Assembly: GCA_947179485.1 (NCBI GenBank)
Contig: OX359247.1
Coordinates: forward strand, 35,998,801 to 36,062,800
DNA: 64,000 nucleotides
Direction of reading: 5' to 3'
From: Allacma fusca
Taxonomy: Eukaryota > Arthropoda > Collembola > Symphypleona > Sminthuridae
Position 1 is the stretch's first letter. Every line of letters starts with the position of its first letter. Below the pieces are notes generated by a model. That model had not been told where the DNA came from, did not search any database, and was given only the letters and a program-made list of their open reading frames with translations. A program made the translations under genes and the position numbers. Positions 24,255 through 37,465 of this stretch are shown here, one piece after another.

Positions 24255-27200
24255 GTTATTTTATATTTAGGAACTTTTTCTCCATGGGATTCACTAATTC
24301 AACGAAACAAATAAAGGATACTGATAAAAAGGAAGGGACTATACGACTACTTTGTATTATCCTTTCAAGTGACACTGCTCACATGGTTTTAATTGATTGG
24401 GTGATACCAAAAAAAATGTAACGGCTAGTTTGTACGTATGCTGAGCGCATATGTAATAAAATTATGTGTAATTATATTTTGCTACACTTTTCCGATCAAC
24501 CAGTTTTTATTGGGGGAATACCGTTAAGCCTGGAATACAGCGGTCTTTACTTCAATGTGATTTCTAAAGCTACAAATTTTAAAGAAAACAGCGACTATTT
24601 AACCCTGCGTTCATTAAATGTTGTTATAATCCTTTTGTCTCGTGATTGGCAAAACCTTGGTTTGTCATGGTGTGGGTACTTGAACGTGTTTTTGCATAAG
24701 ACTCGTTAGTTTATTATGGGTAGATTTTCCTGTGATGTAAGAACCACTCACATTAAGCCACCTTTGAAAGAAAATGTTGACCTCCCAATACAAGCTGTGT
24801 AAAATTGAAGTTCCCATTGAAATTATCACCTGTTATAATAAGTGCATTACCCAATCCAACTATTATTATATTGTTTCTTGATTATATTTTGTCGGAGATG
24901 GCAATCGTATTGGATCCGAAGCTAACCTACAGAGGTTCCACGGGATTTGCCCATCTCCAGTCTCCACCCATGAATTACACAAATGCGAATTTTACGGTAC
25001 CTGCTTTATCAGTGAAAGGCAATGGCCTGATGTAACAGGTAGATAATTACTGAAATTTTATTATCTATGGATCCACACAACCATACGGGATTTTTAAGTG
25101 ACTCACAGGATTCCGTATCACAAAGGGCAATAGGTCCATTTCACTTCAGTTTTTTTCCTTGTTTTTTGAATTGGTTTTGGTGAATCACAAGTTCCAATGA
25201 TCTTGTGGTCATCAATTAGACTTCATCCTAATAATAATATATTTACATATCCTGAACTGCACGTACATATGCATATAACCGCATGTGGTGTTGTTCCTTT
25301 GTGCCGTACAAACAGATTATAAATTAGGGTCATTCTGAGCTACGTGTGGGATTTTTTATATCTTTGAAAGTAATTTATTGATGGCCTTCAGCTAATTCTC
25401 AGATTGTCACAAAAATAAAATACATGATTGGTTTTTCTTAGCTTAATGAATTTAAACTTCATGTTTTACTTTAATTATATTTTTCTAATGAAGCTCAAAT
25501 AACACACAGGTGGAAACGTTGGTAAATAAAAATTGATTGGCTCTCTTATCAATTATTGCAATATTAATGCATTTTCCCCACTGATACTAGGATTTTTATG
25601 GTCAAGTAACAATTCAAATCCCGAAGATACTTTAGTAGGTTGGTTTTAACGACCTATCGGTGAATACAATCAGTAGATATCACAAATTACAACAGCTAAT
25701 TTACTCCAAGACCTCATGCTCATTGTTGATTTTGGGGGAAATACGTCGCATAGGGTGTCTCAAATGAATAATTATATTTTAAATTTCAGACCTTCCACAC
25801 ATATTTTAAATATCTACCTACATGTGTCTTCCCCAGCAAACTCGAACTGTGTAGTAAACAGAAACTGTTATTACGCATATGTACATGTATGTGACTATTG
25901 TGCTCTTGAGAATGATCATACACAAAAACAAAAAGAAATTATCCTTTCATTAGGTATAGTCTAAAGTTTATATTATGCAAACAAATTTTCACACTTTATG
26001 CCCTTTTATGCCCGATAGTTTAGATCACTAGCATAAGTCATTTATTTTCTGGCAGACATCATAAAGGTTTGTTAGAAATTCTGGATATGAATTAATGAGA
26101 ATGGATGTGTGTGTGTCTGTCCCTTTCTAATTCCCAATGTATCTGTATTAAACTTTTTTCGTAAATTATTTAGGTTGCTACACTGCACTGCAAACTAATT
26201 AATTAAAAAAACTAGTAAATGTTGCCATGTCGATTGAATGGAATTATATAATTTTGTTAATTGTTTTATTTTCACTAATTTGTCTTTAAAGTAATATCTT
26301 AGAATCAAATTAATTTCCGAAACGGAGTTTTGCTATCTAAGCCTTTTTTACAAACGTATAGGAATATTCGAGTTGAGATACCCTGGGATAGTGGAGTTTC
26401 TTAAAAAGTACTTATACGTCGGATACTGCTCTCCGACACCATTATTTTATCTGAATCACCCGTCTTGGAGTGGGTTGAAGCTGCCTCAATTATTTGATTG
26501 AAATTTCTCTCTATCCACTCCGTTGATATACATATGTACTTTCCATGTTAATTTGAAAGCCCAGTTGTATGAGACACAAAAATGTGTATTACAATTTTTT
26601 TCGTACCCTGGCCAAACAAGCATAGACACGTTATAGAATCACGTGGAATTCTTAAAAATGAGTTATATGGATATAGTTAGAATGTAGATATATGGATATA
26701 TGCGTATAAAAGGATTTTGGAATGTGCATCTGTCGATTCGGAATATTATTCAATGATAAGCTTTTTATCTTATTAATCCTGCTGAGGGAAGACTATTTTC
26801 AAAGGTTGTCCACTTGATATCATTGAATCAAAAAGATTGAACAACAGCAGGTCAATGGAGACATTGTGTAACAATCCAGAACTGAGATTAATATGGAGGT
26901 TGATTTTGCAGTTGCTACATATGTGCTTAAATTATGTAAATTACTCCAAATTGTATGTTCCCATAAGCCATTTCGAGCTAACATTGGCTACATATTATAT
27001 ATACATATAATTACAAACGTAAAATACAATAGATTAGCTCAAATCTCACTCTTCGGGTTCAATAATTTCTGTACCTCTTTCGCAAGCAATTCTCAAACAA
27101 TGGACAGGTGAGTGGATGTATCTACAATAATGGTTTGTCTCCTGTGAACTTGGAACGCAAAAAAATAAACAAAATAAATGAATACATTATGCAAAAGATT

Positions 27201-27849
27201 GAAGCTTCATTTTCAAGTGTATTGTACAAACGAATCAACCTAAAACCCAGAGAAAACAATGCGCTGTATGTGCATACAACCGTTTGCCAGCTTTTGGGCT
27301 TATTGTAACATCGTTAAATAATTAAACATATAGTACGTAACTACAAAGTCGGGACCACGTACGCTTGTACGCTTAAATACATGTATAAATATATGTAATT
27401 ATTATAAATTATATATAATTAAGTATATAAAGTATGTACTCATCACCTGTATTGGCTTGCTAGTCTTATGAAATGATTACAACTGCAGTCCTAAATCCGG
27501 TCGTTTCCACACATATACATACATAGTTACACATACAGCTATTTAAATCTACTGTTGGGTATTTAAGCTCAAAATTGATCTATTAAATAAAGAGCGAAAA
27601 TTGTTGGAGCTTTTTCAAATAAAATGCAAACATTCAAAGTTTATAGTATGGAGGTGCTTTTTTATATAAATTAGAATATTAGAGGTCCTTTTTGAAAAAA
27701 CGGCAGATTTGTAAGTATTGTTCACAAAATCAGTCATCACTTCTGAATATGGTTTATTACGCTGACATACATATGTACATGAGACGCGTTCATAAACAGA
27801 ATTAATATTGTTTCATAAAAAAGCAATTTTATTATGGAAATACTAAGAG
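24255..27849. other. Intergenic, nothing recognised
   Basis: 3.6 kb of AT-rich DNA with short TA/CATA runs around 26660-26710 and 27360-27430. No supported gene. Confidence 0.45.
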
Positions 27850-29595
27850 TTAGTTAGTCTGTTTGTAGCCGTAAAGACGTTTGGCAATATTAGGCTGGAA
27901 ATAGCTTAAACCGAACATATTGAGCAGTGCCCTATGCTTCCCGGCATGAGTTTCCATTCTTGAGTGCAAGTACTGCTTGAGAAGGAAGAACTGAAAGAGA
28001 AAGCAGAAAGTCAAAGTCATCTTACCATATGCTTGAGGTATGTACATACTTACAAGTGAGCCGTTGTAATAAAATAAGAATAAGGAGTAATAATTTTATT
28101 AACTTAATAATTTTGAACTTACGGCCCGGTAAACGTCCTCATTCACGAAATTCTGCTTCATCCACCACGTCTTGGTGTCATCAACTTGAATAGGGAACTG
28201 TGTCAGTCGATGATCCCCAGCGGCAAGATCAGCAGCCAAATTGTTAACACGAACATGGAGGTATCGAACTTCATCGTTAGCATGCACAGCATCATACAAG
28301 CAATTAAGAGTTAAGTAGATGTACATGAGAGTTTCCACAATCAAACCAATAAATATCCGAACCGAGTCTTCGGACAACGCCACATCCAGTGTTATCAACG
28401 AAAATTTTCTTGACCAGTCGGACTCTCCCGTATCCTTAAAATGCTCCTGAATGCCCCATATAATCCTCCCAATTAAGAATAGTATCATTTCTAAAGCATT
28501 TGTTAGAACTGTGTAGTACATAACCAGCCAAATGAACAGGAACAACCGCCGACATAGGAAATTCACATGCATGATGTCGTCGGCAATCCTGGAGAAAGTC
28601 CTCTTGATATAATGAATATGACTCATCTTCAATTTATCTCCCGACTCCCCCAATTTCCTCAGGTAATTATTAAGTCGATGCATTTTCCATAGAATTATCC
28701 CACTGAAGTTGGAATGCGTGATGAACATAAACGTGTAGAAGATAATGCAGAAGTAATTGACACTCTGTCTATAAATCGCTTCCGTCGACCACTTTTCTAT
28801 TTTGATACGGTGTTGGAAAATCAGTAAATGAAAGACATGAGTTGCCATCCAGAACGCATAACTTCGCAAAGTGTAAAAACGAAAGCCCTGAAGTTCAATT
28901 TCAGTCTTTATGGTCGTAATGTTCATTTGCACCCGGCTATTGTATTGGGTGCATTCTTCTAAGTCTTTATAATATTTCAGGTCACTAGCGTCATAAGCGG
29001 AGTCAATGCCGGCTGAAGGGGACACTAGATTTTCTGATGATTTATTCACTGATGGAATCGCAATTGGTTGCAACAATGATTTCAGAATTGGAGCAACCGC
29101 ATGGCTGTAGGACCAAATGTAGTTCACTGTCATTACAAACGGTCCGATTATCAAGAGGTTGCCGATGTCGAAAATTTGAAGTAGAGTCAGTTCGCCCAGA
29201 ATGAACCACTCGTATAGAAGATTTTGGATCAAATAAATGAAGTATGCATTGGATATTAAGAACACTGGAAATAGGAGAATTGTCATGAACGTGGATGTCT
29301 TGGACTGGAACCGATACCTGTACCAGGTCTTCCATTGTAAGGGATAAACATCTTCATTTTTGGCGTCTTCATGCTTATCGACTCCTGAAGATAAGATATG
29401 AAGTGGTAGGCCACAGGCGAAAAAAGGAATCAGAACGGCAAATAAATTCCGACGCCAGAATTTTGGGTTGTTGTATGTTTTACTGGATTTTTCAAAGTGA
29501 AGCAAAGGTTCTTCGTCGGGACTTTCTTCTACGGATACACTGACTTCAGAAAGGACTGGGGTTTCACCCCGGCGATTCTTCTCATCAGACCACAT
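27850..29595 (-). CDS. Seven-helix membrane protein, family copy D
   Basis: Exons 29595..28123 (491 codons, GTAAGT donor) and 27990..27850 (46 codons plus stop) give 537 aa. Start at ATG 29595 (MWSDEKNRRGET); the frame opens farther upstream only through a GTG. Sister of copy C: FWRRNLFAVLIPFFACGLPL, FMTILLFPVFLISNAYFIYL, GPFVMTVNYIWSYSH, FMFITHSNFSGIILWKMHRL, SHIHYIKRTFSRIADDIMHV, IFIGLIVETLMYIYLTLN, VHANDEVRYLHVRVNNLAAD, and final exon FFLLKQYLHSRMETHAGKHR ending GYKQTN. The end differs from the GYNL[I/T]H of the other three. Function unknown. Confidence 0.75.
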
Positions 29596-30529
29596 GGTAA
29601 CTCCGAAGATGAGTGTCACCGTTGTTCCCAGCGATTGTGTATAAATTTGATCGCATACTTTGTTACAAATGGGTGTAATGCTCTAAAAGGGTTATGTATT
29701 TACTGAATGAATGTTATCAATCTGATAATTTTCTTTCCGAAAGAAAATGCTACACATTACACATATATGTACTTGCTATAAAACGTGTTTTATATTACTT
29801 ATTTATGGATATCAAGAAATTTTTGCCACCACTTAAGGGTTACCTTCTGTAATACAATGACTCGATAGAATGATCAATTGTTTATTGTTAAGACTTTCCA
29901 CTGTCCTATCAACATCAGTGCAATCTTTGCACGGGCAGGTAGATTAGCATTGACGTATTGATATTTGATATTGGAATGATACAATGTAAATACTGTAGAA
30001 TTGGCTTTCCACTTCGCTGAAGAAAAATGATTTTATATTGAGGTTTGAACCAAGTTGCTACATTAGTGAATCAAGGTCGTTACGTAAAATTCGCCAAAAT
30101 CCTCAACATGACGTCAAAATTCGTTGTCGCACCTTTGCACGTCGTCTATCAGCAACCCTTGGGTAATGCTGACACATGCTCTTAAATTGTCTGCGTGATT
30201 GATTGATAGCATTATAATAATACATATTGTCAGAAAAGAATTTAAAAGAGTTTTGTAAAGTGTATTGATGGCTAATAATGCATTTTTTGATTTGACTCGT
30301 TCTTGAGCATCCTTTTTTATGGAACATTTTAATGGAAAACACCGGTAATTATAATTATATAATATTGAAATGTCACTTCTCCATGCTAGACCTGGACACA
30401 CAACGACTTTACAACGGCTGTGAAATACGTATTTTAAAAAAATGATATTAATTTTATCAAACTGATGGTACGACTCTCTCAAGCCATTCCTATTACAAAG
30501 TTGATAATTTTACACAGCATGGCGACTTT
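29596..30529. other. Intergenic, nothing recognised
   Basis: Spacer between copy D and ZNG1. Short open frames here show no family features or splice partners. Confidence 0.45.
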
Positions 30530-33036
30530 TTAAATGCTTTTAGATTTCACAAGAACGCTTTCAAGAGATTCCTCAAACTTTGCAGATTTCAAATTCCTTC
30601 CGATTAAAATTAGTCTGCTTTCTCTTTGTAGTTCCGACACGGTAACAGGTACTCGGTTTATTTCATATGTGTCGTTTACTCCTTGGACCATCAAAGCTGA
30701 TTCCGACTCAAACTTTTCTTCGGCGTTACTGACATCGTCAAAGATTAAACCCTGCGTATGAAATCATGTATAAGCACGTGATGTCATCTTTTTATAATTT
30801 TTCAAATAATTTTGTTTTATATTTTAGAATACTCAGTAACTTCTAATGTACGATTTCAGTGTTAACTAGAACAGAGGTCACTTTAAGCATTATTACTTTC
30901 ATTCCCAAAATATTAAGGATTAAGATTTAGAGGTTACTACTGTGTTTAGGGAAAATGAGACAGCAGCTATGAACAAGGGTATAGGGCGTCATTACTGTAA
31001 TAAGTATTATATTTAATATGTTAATAAGTCTTTCAATCAGTTTAAAACACAGATCTTATTACTTTTATTCTCCACAGTTCCGTATTATCTTCAGGTTCCT
31101 TTTCCCACAAAATCAACCCCAGAAAATCCTCTAACGTAGATCTTGGCATAGGTGTTGGTAAATGAAGAGTCAGAGTCCCCACACTTTGGTCTAAATGACT
31201 TGATTTAAATTGGCTATGGGTATCTTTGTTGATTTGAGATAGTCTATTTTAGCAACAAATAAACATTGTTTCAATTTTAAATACCGTTCGTCCAACACAG
31301 CTAGCAATAAGCATATGAGACCAAAACAAAATACCTTTCATATTGAATTCCATCATACGCCTTCAAGTCAAGTATACAGTCTAATGGTATTCTGGAGCAG
31401 GATAAAAAATAACAGTTGATAATACATTTCACTTTATTTTGATAACTTGAACAAAATCACGAGAAGTTTTATTTTTCTGCGAGTTTTAGCAAGCAGTGTT
31501 CTAACATCATCAGGACATGTATACGTATACACTGAAATCCTGTCGCTTTCTATGCACCTTTCCAGTCAGTTCTTCTTAACTTACTTGCAAAATTGAGTTT
31601 GATAAACGTCAGCATTTTTATTGATGTCAGAGATAGCGCTGCAAACGTTTTTGACCTGTAAATCATCCGCCAGGTCAGTTTTGTTCAAAACTATGAAATC
31701 GGCCAGAGCTACTTGCCTGTATAAGTTACAAATTTGTTTTCAAAATCCTCTAAAACAAATAAAAATCACTAAAACAAATACATAACATCATATAAGTGTA
31801 CCTCACAGTAGCACTAAAATATCCTTCAGGTGGTTTCTCTAACAGCTTCTAAAAAATATTAAAACACTATAGTTCACAAAAACTTACAACTGAATCGTTA
31901 ATAGGCAACCGACAATAAATTTGACAAAACTCTACCTCCAAACCATATTTAGCATCTATAACAGTCACAACTCCATCTAAGTATATATCGCTACCCAAAT
32001 CCTCGTCCAACCAAAATATGGAAGCAATCGGTCCTGGAAATATAGTCCGTAACTGTCAATCTCTAACTAAAAGTTGTACCTCGGTTATAAAAATTATTAA
32101 AATATAAATGAATAAAAAATAAAAGCAAAAACAGTACAACAAATGCTAACCAGGATCAGCAAGACCAGTAGTTTCAACTAAAATATAGTCAAACTTTCCC
32201 TTCTTCTCCATCAAGTTCTCAATGGCCTTCACTCCATTATCCCTAATTACACCCAAAAACCATTCAATTTAAACAATTTTTTTCCGAAACAAATTACAAT
32301 TCCACTGTACAGTAAGAGCCGGAACGTGTTCAAGTATTGATACAAAAATCAAAGCTTGATTCGGGGCTACCACGATGTTTCGAAAAAGGCACTGCATTTG
32401 ATTCTATCCTTATTACTTCTCAATTTATATCGAGTTTTGGATAACTAATACGAACTATACTGTTATGAAGCAGTAGTAGCGAAAAAACTCACTTTACAGA
32501 GCAGCACAAGCAACCATTACGCAGTTCCAGCCATTCTTCAAATAATTCCCCTTCTTGTCCAACAGCTAAACTCTTCTCCATTGCACTGTCTAAAATATAA
32601 ATAAAACGTTCTATTTTAAAACAATCCATGTAATTACATATATACAATAATACAATTATATTTATTACAAGTGCTCCAGCTTTAACTATTCCGAATTAAA
32701 TTTGAACCGGAGTTTATAAACACTTAGGATCAGTTTTGAAGTCGGGGATGATTATCGCTGATACCCCAAAAAACAGGTACTTGCGTCTCCACAATAAACC
32801 AAACGAAACTCACCGTTAGAAAATTCATTCAGAATCACAGCAATTTTTTTTTCAGTTTGTTCGTGAAGAATGTAGTTGAGGAGTGTAGTTTTACCCGCTC
32901 CTAAATATCCTGTGAGGATTGTTACAGGAACTTTCTTATCCAAAGTGGGAAGTATCAATTGACAGTTTGAGATTCCATCTTTGGAACTTGGACTTTCAAT
33001 TTCAACTAATTGTGGAATATCATCGTCGTCGTCCAT
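30530..33036 (-). CDS. ZNG1: Zinc-chaperone GTPase ZNG1 / CBWD (COG0523)
   Basis: Nine exons (33036..32814, 32589..32493, 32242..32151, 32033..31936, 31848..31802, 31716..31585, 31391..31335, 31243..31063, 30751..30530) sum to 1149 nt and 382 aa. Order: acidic N-terminus, Walker A in [18 protein letters not shown], the metal-binding CxCC in [18 protein letters not shown], the NKTD guanine-specificity motif ([11 protein letters not shown]), and the C-terminal CobW domain ending around VQGVNEIYEI...LILIGRN. Family knowledge: ZNG1 uses GTP to hand zinc to methionine aminopeptidase 1 in the cytosol. The METAP1-docking CPELVP-type motif near the N-terminus is replaced by IPQLVEIE here, so its cysteine is absent. 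The rest is intact and typical in length. Confidence 0.93.
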
Positions 33037-33548
33037 GTCTATTTCCGGTTCTCCAAAAAAAAGGTTTTTCAGTCAATGAAATCTTAGGCGATTACAAATC
33101 CTGAAATTATTCAACCAGATTTTTAAGTTTATTCACAGAATATGAAAATATGAATTATTAGCAAATGAACTGACATGCAAAAAATTATAGAACATTAATT
33201 AATTAAATTAAGTGCTTACTCTTTCCAATTACCTGCACACAGTCCACACCATCTTCGAACTACACATGAAAAAAACACCTATCCAATTTCCCGCCCTTGT
33301 TTTTGAAATCGAGGATGACTTGAACTCAAACTGACCACTCTTGGCCGGAGAGACAAAAATAATTCTAGTATCTAATCTAAAGGGAATCAATTTTGCAGCC
33401 CAATACAAATGCAGCCCGCCAGGGTTCTACAGTATTTGGTTTAATGAGTCCGCCATCAGTCAGTACTGCACTCATAGAAATATATTTTTAACTCGACTCA
33501 ACTAATTGCAATTCATCCTTATTCATTATAAATAATGCAAAAGAAAAT
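33037..33548. other. ZNG1 5' flank and left edge of the tandem array
   Basis: AT-rich. Near 33536 an ATG (MQKKMGTMSK) runs into a AAG|GTAACA donor-like site formed by the first, diverged repeat copy. I cannot find the missing first half of the PHD finger here. Confidence 0.35.
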
Positions 33549-36500
33549 GGGGACCATGTCTAAGGTAACAAACTGAAACCGACCAAATCTCAAGTATCCG
33601 ATTTTTCATTTTTCGGATTTTAACTTTACCCGGTGCTACCTCCCAAACTACCCGGACTATGGACCCACAGATGACATCAAAATGATCACAGGGACCATGT
33701 CTAAGGTAACAAACTCTAAAACCGACCAAATTCTCAAATATCCGATTTTTCATTTTTCGGATTTTAACTTTACCCGGTGCTACCTCCCAAACTACCCGGA
33801 CTATGGACCCACAGATGACATCAAAATGATCACAGGGACCATGTCTAAGGTAACAAACTCTGAAACCGACCAAATTCTCAAGTATCCGATTTTTCATTTT
33901 TCGGATTTTAACTTTACCCGGTGCTACCTCCCAAACTACCCGGACTATGGACCCACAGATGACATCAAAATGATCACAGGGACCATGTCTAAGGTAACAA
34001 ACTCTGAAACCGACCAAATTCTCAAGTATCCGATTTTTCATTTTTCGGATTTTAACTTTACCCGGTGCTACCTCCCAAACTACCCGGACTATGGACCCAC
34101 AAATGACATCAAAATGATCACAGGGACCATGTCTAAGGTAACAAACTCTGAAACCGACCAAATTCTCAAGTATCCGATTTTTCATTTTTCGGATTTTAAC
34201 TTTACCCGGTGCTACCTCCCAAACTACCCGGACTATGGACCCACAAATGACATCAAAATGATCACAGGGACCATGTCTATGGTAACAAACTCTGAAACCG
34301 ACCAAATTCTCAAGTATCCGATTTTTCATTTTTCGGATTTTAACTTTACCCGGTGCTACCTCCCAAACTACCCGGACTATGGACCCACAGATGACATCAA
34401 AATGATCACAGGGACCATGTCTAAGGTAACAAACTGTGAAACCGACCAAATTCTCAAGTATCCGATTTTTCATTTTTCGGATTTTAACTTTACCCGGTGC
34501 TACCTCCCAAACTACCCGGACTATGGACCCACAGATGACATCAAAATGATCACAGGGACCATGTCTAAGGTAACAAACTCTGAAACCGACCAAATTCTCA
34601 AGTATCCGATTTTTCATTTTTCGGATTTTAACTTTACCCGGTGCTACCTCCCAAACTACCCGGACTATGGACCCACAAATGACATCAAAATGATCACAGG
34701 GACCATGTCTAAGGTAACAAACTCTGAAACCGACCAAATTCTCAAGTATCCGATTTTTCATTTTTCGGATTTTAACTTTACCCGGTGCTACCTCCCAAAC
34801 TACCCGGACTATGGACCCACAAATGACATCAAAATGATCACAGGGACCATGTCTATGGTAACAAACTCTGAAACCGACCAAATTCTCAAGTATCCGATTT
34901 TTCATTTTTCGGATTTTAACTTTACCCGGTGCTACCTCCCAAACTACCCGGACTATGGACCCACAGATGACATCAAAATGATCACAGGGACCATGTCTAA
35001 GGTAACAAACTCTGAAACCGACCAAATTCTCAAGTATCCGATTTTTCATTTTTCGGATTTTAACTTTACCCGGTGCTACCTCCCAAACTACCCGGACTAT
35101 GGACCCACAAATGACATCAAAATGATCACAGGGACCATGTCTAAGGTAACAAACTCTGAAACCGACCAAATTCTCAAGTATCCGATTTTTCATTTTTCGG
35201 ATTTTAACTTTACCCGGTGCTACCTCCCAAACTACCCGGACTATGGACCCACAAATGACATCAAAATGATCACAGGGACCATGTCTATGGTAACAAACTC
35301 TGAAACCGACCAAATTCTCAAGTATCCGATTTTTCATTTTTCGGATTTTAACTTTACCCGGTGCTACCTCCCAAACTACCCGGACTATGGACCCACAGAT
35401 GACATCAAAATGATCACAGGGACCATGTCTAAGGTAACAAACTCTGAAACCGACCAAATTCTCAAGTATCCGATTTTTCATTTTTCGGATTTTAACTTTA
35501 CCCGGTGCTGCCTCCCAAACTACCCGGACTATGGACCCACAGATGACATCAAAATGATCACAGGGACCATGTCTAAGGTAACAAACTCTGAAACCGACCA
35601 AATTCTCAAGTATCCGATTTTTCATTTTTCGGATTTTAACTTTACCCGGTGCTACCTCCCAAACTACCCGGACTATGGACCCACAAATGACATCAAAATG
35701 ATCACAGGGACCATGTCTAAGGTAACAAACTCTGAAACCGACCAAATTCTCAAGTATCCGATTTTTCATTTTTCGGATTTTAACTTTACCCGGTGCTACC
35801 TCCCAAACTACCCGGACTATGGACCCACAGATGACATCAAAATGATCACAGGGACCATGTCTAAGGTAACAAACTCTGAAACCGACCAAATTCTCAAGTA
35901 TCCGATTTTTCATTTTTCGGATTTTAACTTTACCCGGTGCTACCTCCCAAACTACCCGGACTATGGACCCACAGATGACATCAAAATGATCACAGGGACC
36001 ATGTCTAAGGTAACAAACTCTGAAACCGACCAAATTCTCAAGTATCCGATTTTTCATTTTTCGGATTTTAACTTTACCCGGTGCTACCTCCCAAACTACC
36101 CGGACTATGGACCCACAAATGACATCAAAATGATCACAGGGACCATGTCTAAGGTAACAAACTCTGAAACCGACCAAATTCTCAAGTATCCGATTTTTCA
36201 TTTTTCGGATTTTAACTTTACCCGGTGCTACCTCCCAAACTACCCGGACTATGGACCCACAAATGACATCAAAATGATCACAGGGACCATGTCTAAGGTA
36301 ACAAACTCTGAAACCGACCAAATTCTCAAGTATCCGATTTTTCATTTTTCGGATTTTAACTTTACCCGGTGCTACCTCCCAAACTACCCGGACTATGGAC
36401 CCACAGATGACATCAAAATGATCACAGGGACCATGTCTAAGGTAACAAACTCTGAAACCGACCAAATTCTCAAGTATCCGATTTTTCATTTTTCGGATTT

Positions 36501-37461
36501 TAACTTTACCCGGTGCTACCTCCCAAACTACCCGGACTATGGACCCACAAATGACATCAAAATGATCACAGGGACCATGTCTAAGGTAACAAACTCTGAA
36601 ACCGACCAAATTCTCAAGTATCCGATTTTTCATTTTTCGGATTTTAACTTTACCCGGTGCTACCTCCCAAACTACCCGGACTATGGACCCACAAATGACA
36701 TCAAAATGATCACAGGGACCATGTCTATGGTAACAAACTCTGAAACCGACCAAATTCTCAAGTATCCGATTTTTCATTTTTCGGATTTTAACTTTACCCG
36801 GTGCTACCTCCCAAACTACCCGGACTATGGACCCACAGATGACATCAAAATGATCACAGGGACCATGTCTAAGGTAACAAACTGTGAAACCGACCAAATT
36901 CTCAAGTATCCGATTTTTCATTTTTCGGATTTTAACTTTACCCGGTGCTACCTCCCAAACTACCCGGACTATGGACCCACAGATGACATCAAAATGATCA
37001 CAGGGACCATGTCTAAGGTAACAAACTCTGAAACCGACCAAATTCTCAAGTATCCGATTTTTCATTTTTCGGATTTTAACTTTACCCGGTGCTACCTCCC
37101 AAACTACCCGGACTATGGACCCACAAATGACATCAAAATGATCACAGGGACCATGTCTAAGGTAACAAACTCTGAAACCGACCAAATTCTCAAGTATCCG
37201 ATTTTTCATTTTTCGGATTTTAACTTTACCCGGTGCTACCTCCCAAACTACCCGGACTATGGACCCACAAATGACATCAAAATGATCACAGGGACCATGT
37301 CTAAGGTAACAAACTCTGAAACCGACCAAATTCTCAAGTATCCGATTTTTCATTTTTCGGATTTTAACTTTACCCGGTGCTACCTCCCAAACTACCCGGA
37401 CTATGGACCCACAGATGACATCAAAATGATCACAGGGACCATGTCTAAGGTAACAAACTCT
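33549..37461. repeat. 144-bp tandem (satellite-like) array, about 27 copies
   Basis: Units are 144 bp, for example starts at 33682 and 33826, and nearly identical. Variants occur at only a few positions: AAG/ATG after ATGTCT, GAT/AAT before GACATC, TCT/TGT, plus single changes. The variants recur in blocks of mostly three units (432 bp), and the six-unit pattern of copies 3-8 recurs as copies 20-25, so it is a young array with higher-order structure. Because 144 is a multiple of three and no stop falls in one frame on each strand, both strands are open for 1,200-1,300 codons; I treat both frames as accidental. Each unit holds the inverted repeat ATCCGA-N11-TCGGAT and an ATGTCTAAG|GTAACA donor-like site. 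Confidence 0.95.
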
Positions 37462-37465
37462 GCAG

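Noticed and set aside
33536-33565. MQKKMGTMSK mini-exon spliced to the PHD exon as the definite start of the transposase-like gene
   Set aside because: Phase fits, but it would leave the PHD finger without its first two zinc ligands. Kept only as a hypothesis in the findings.
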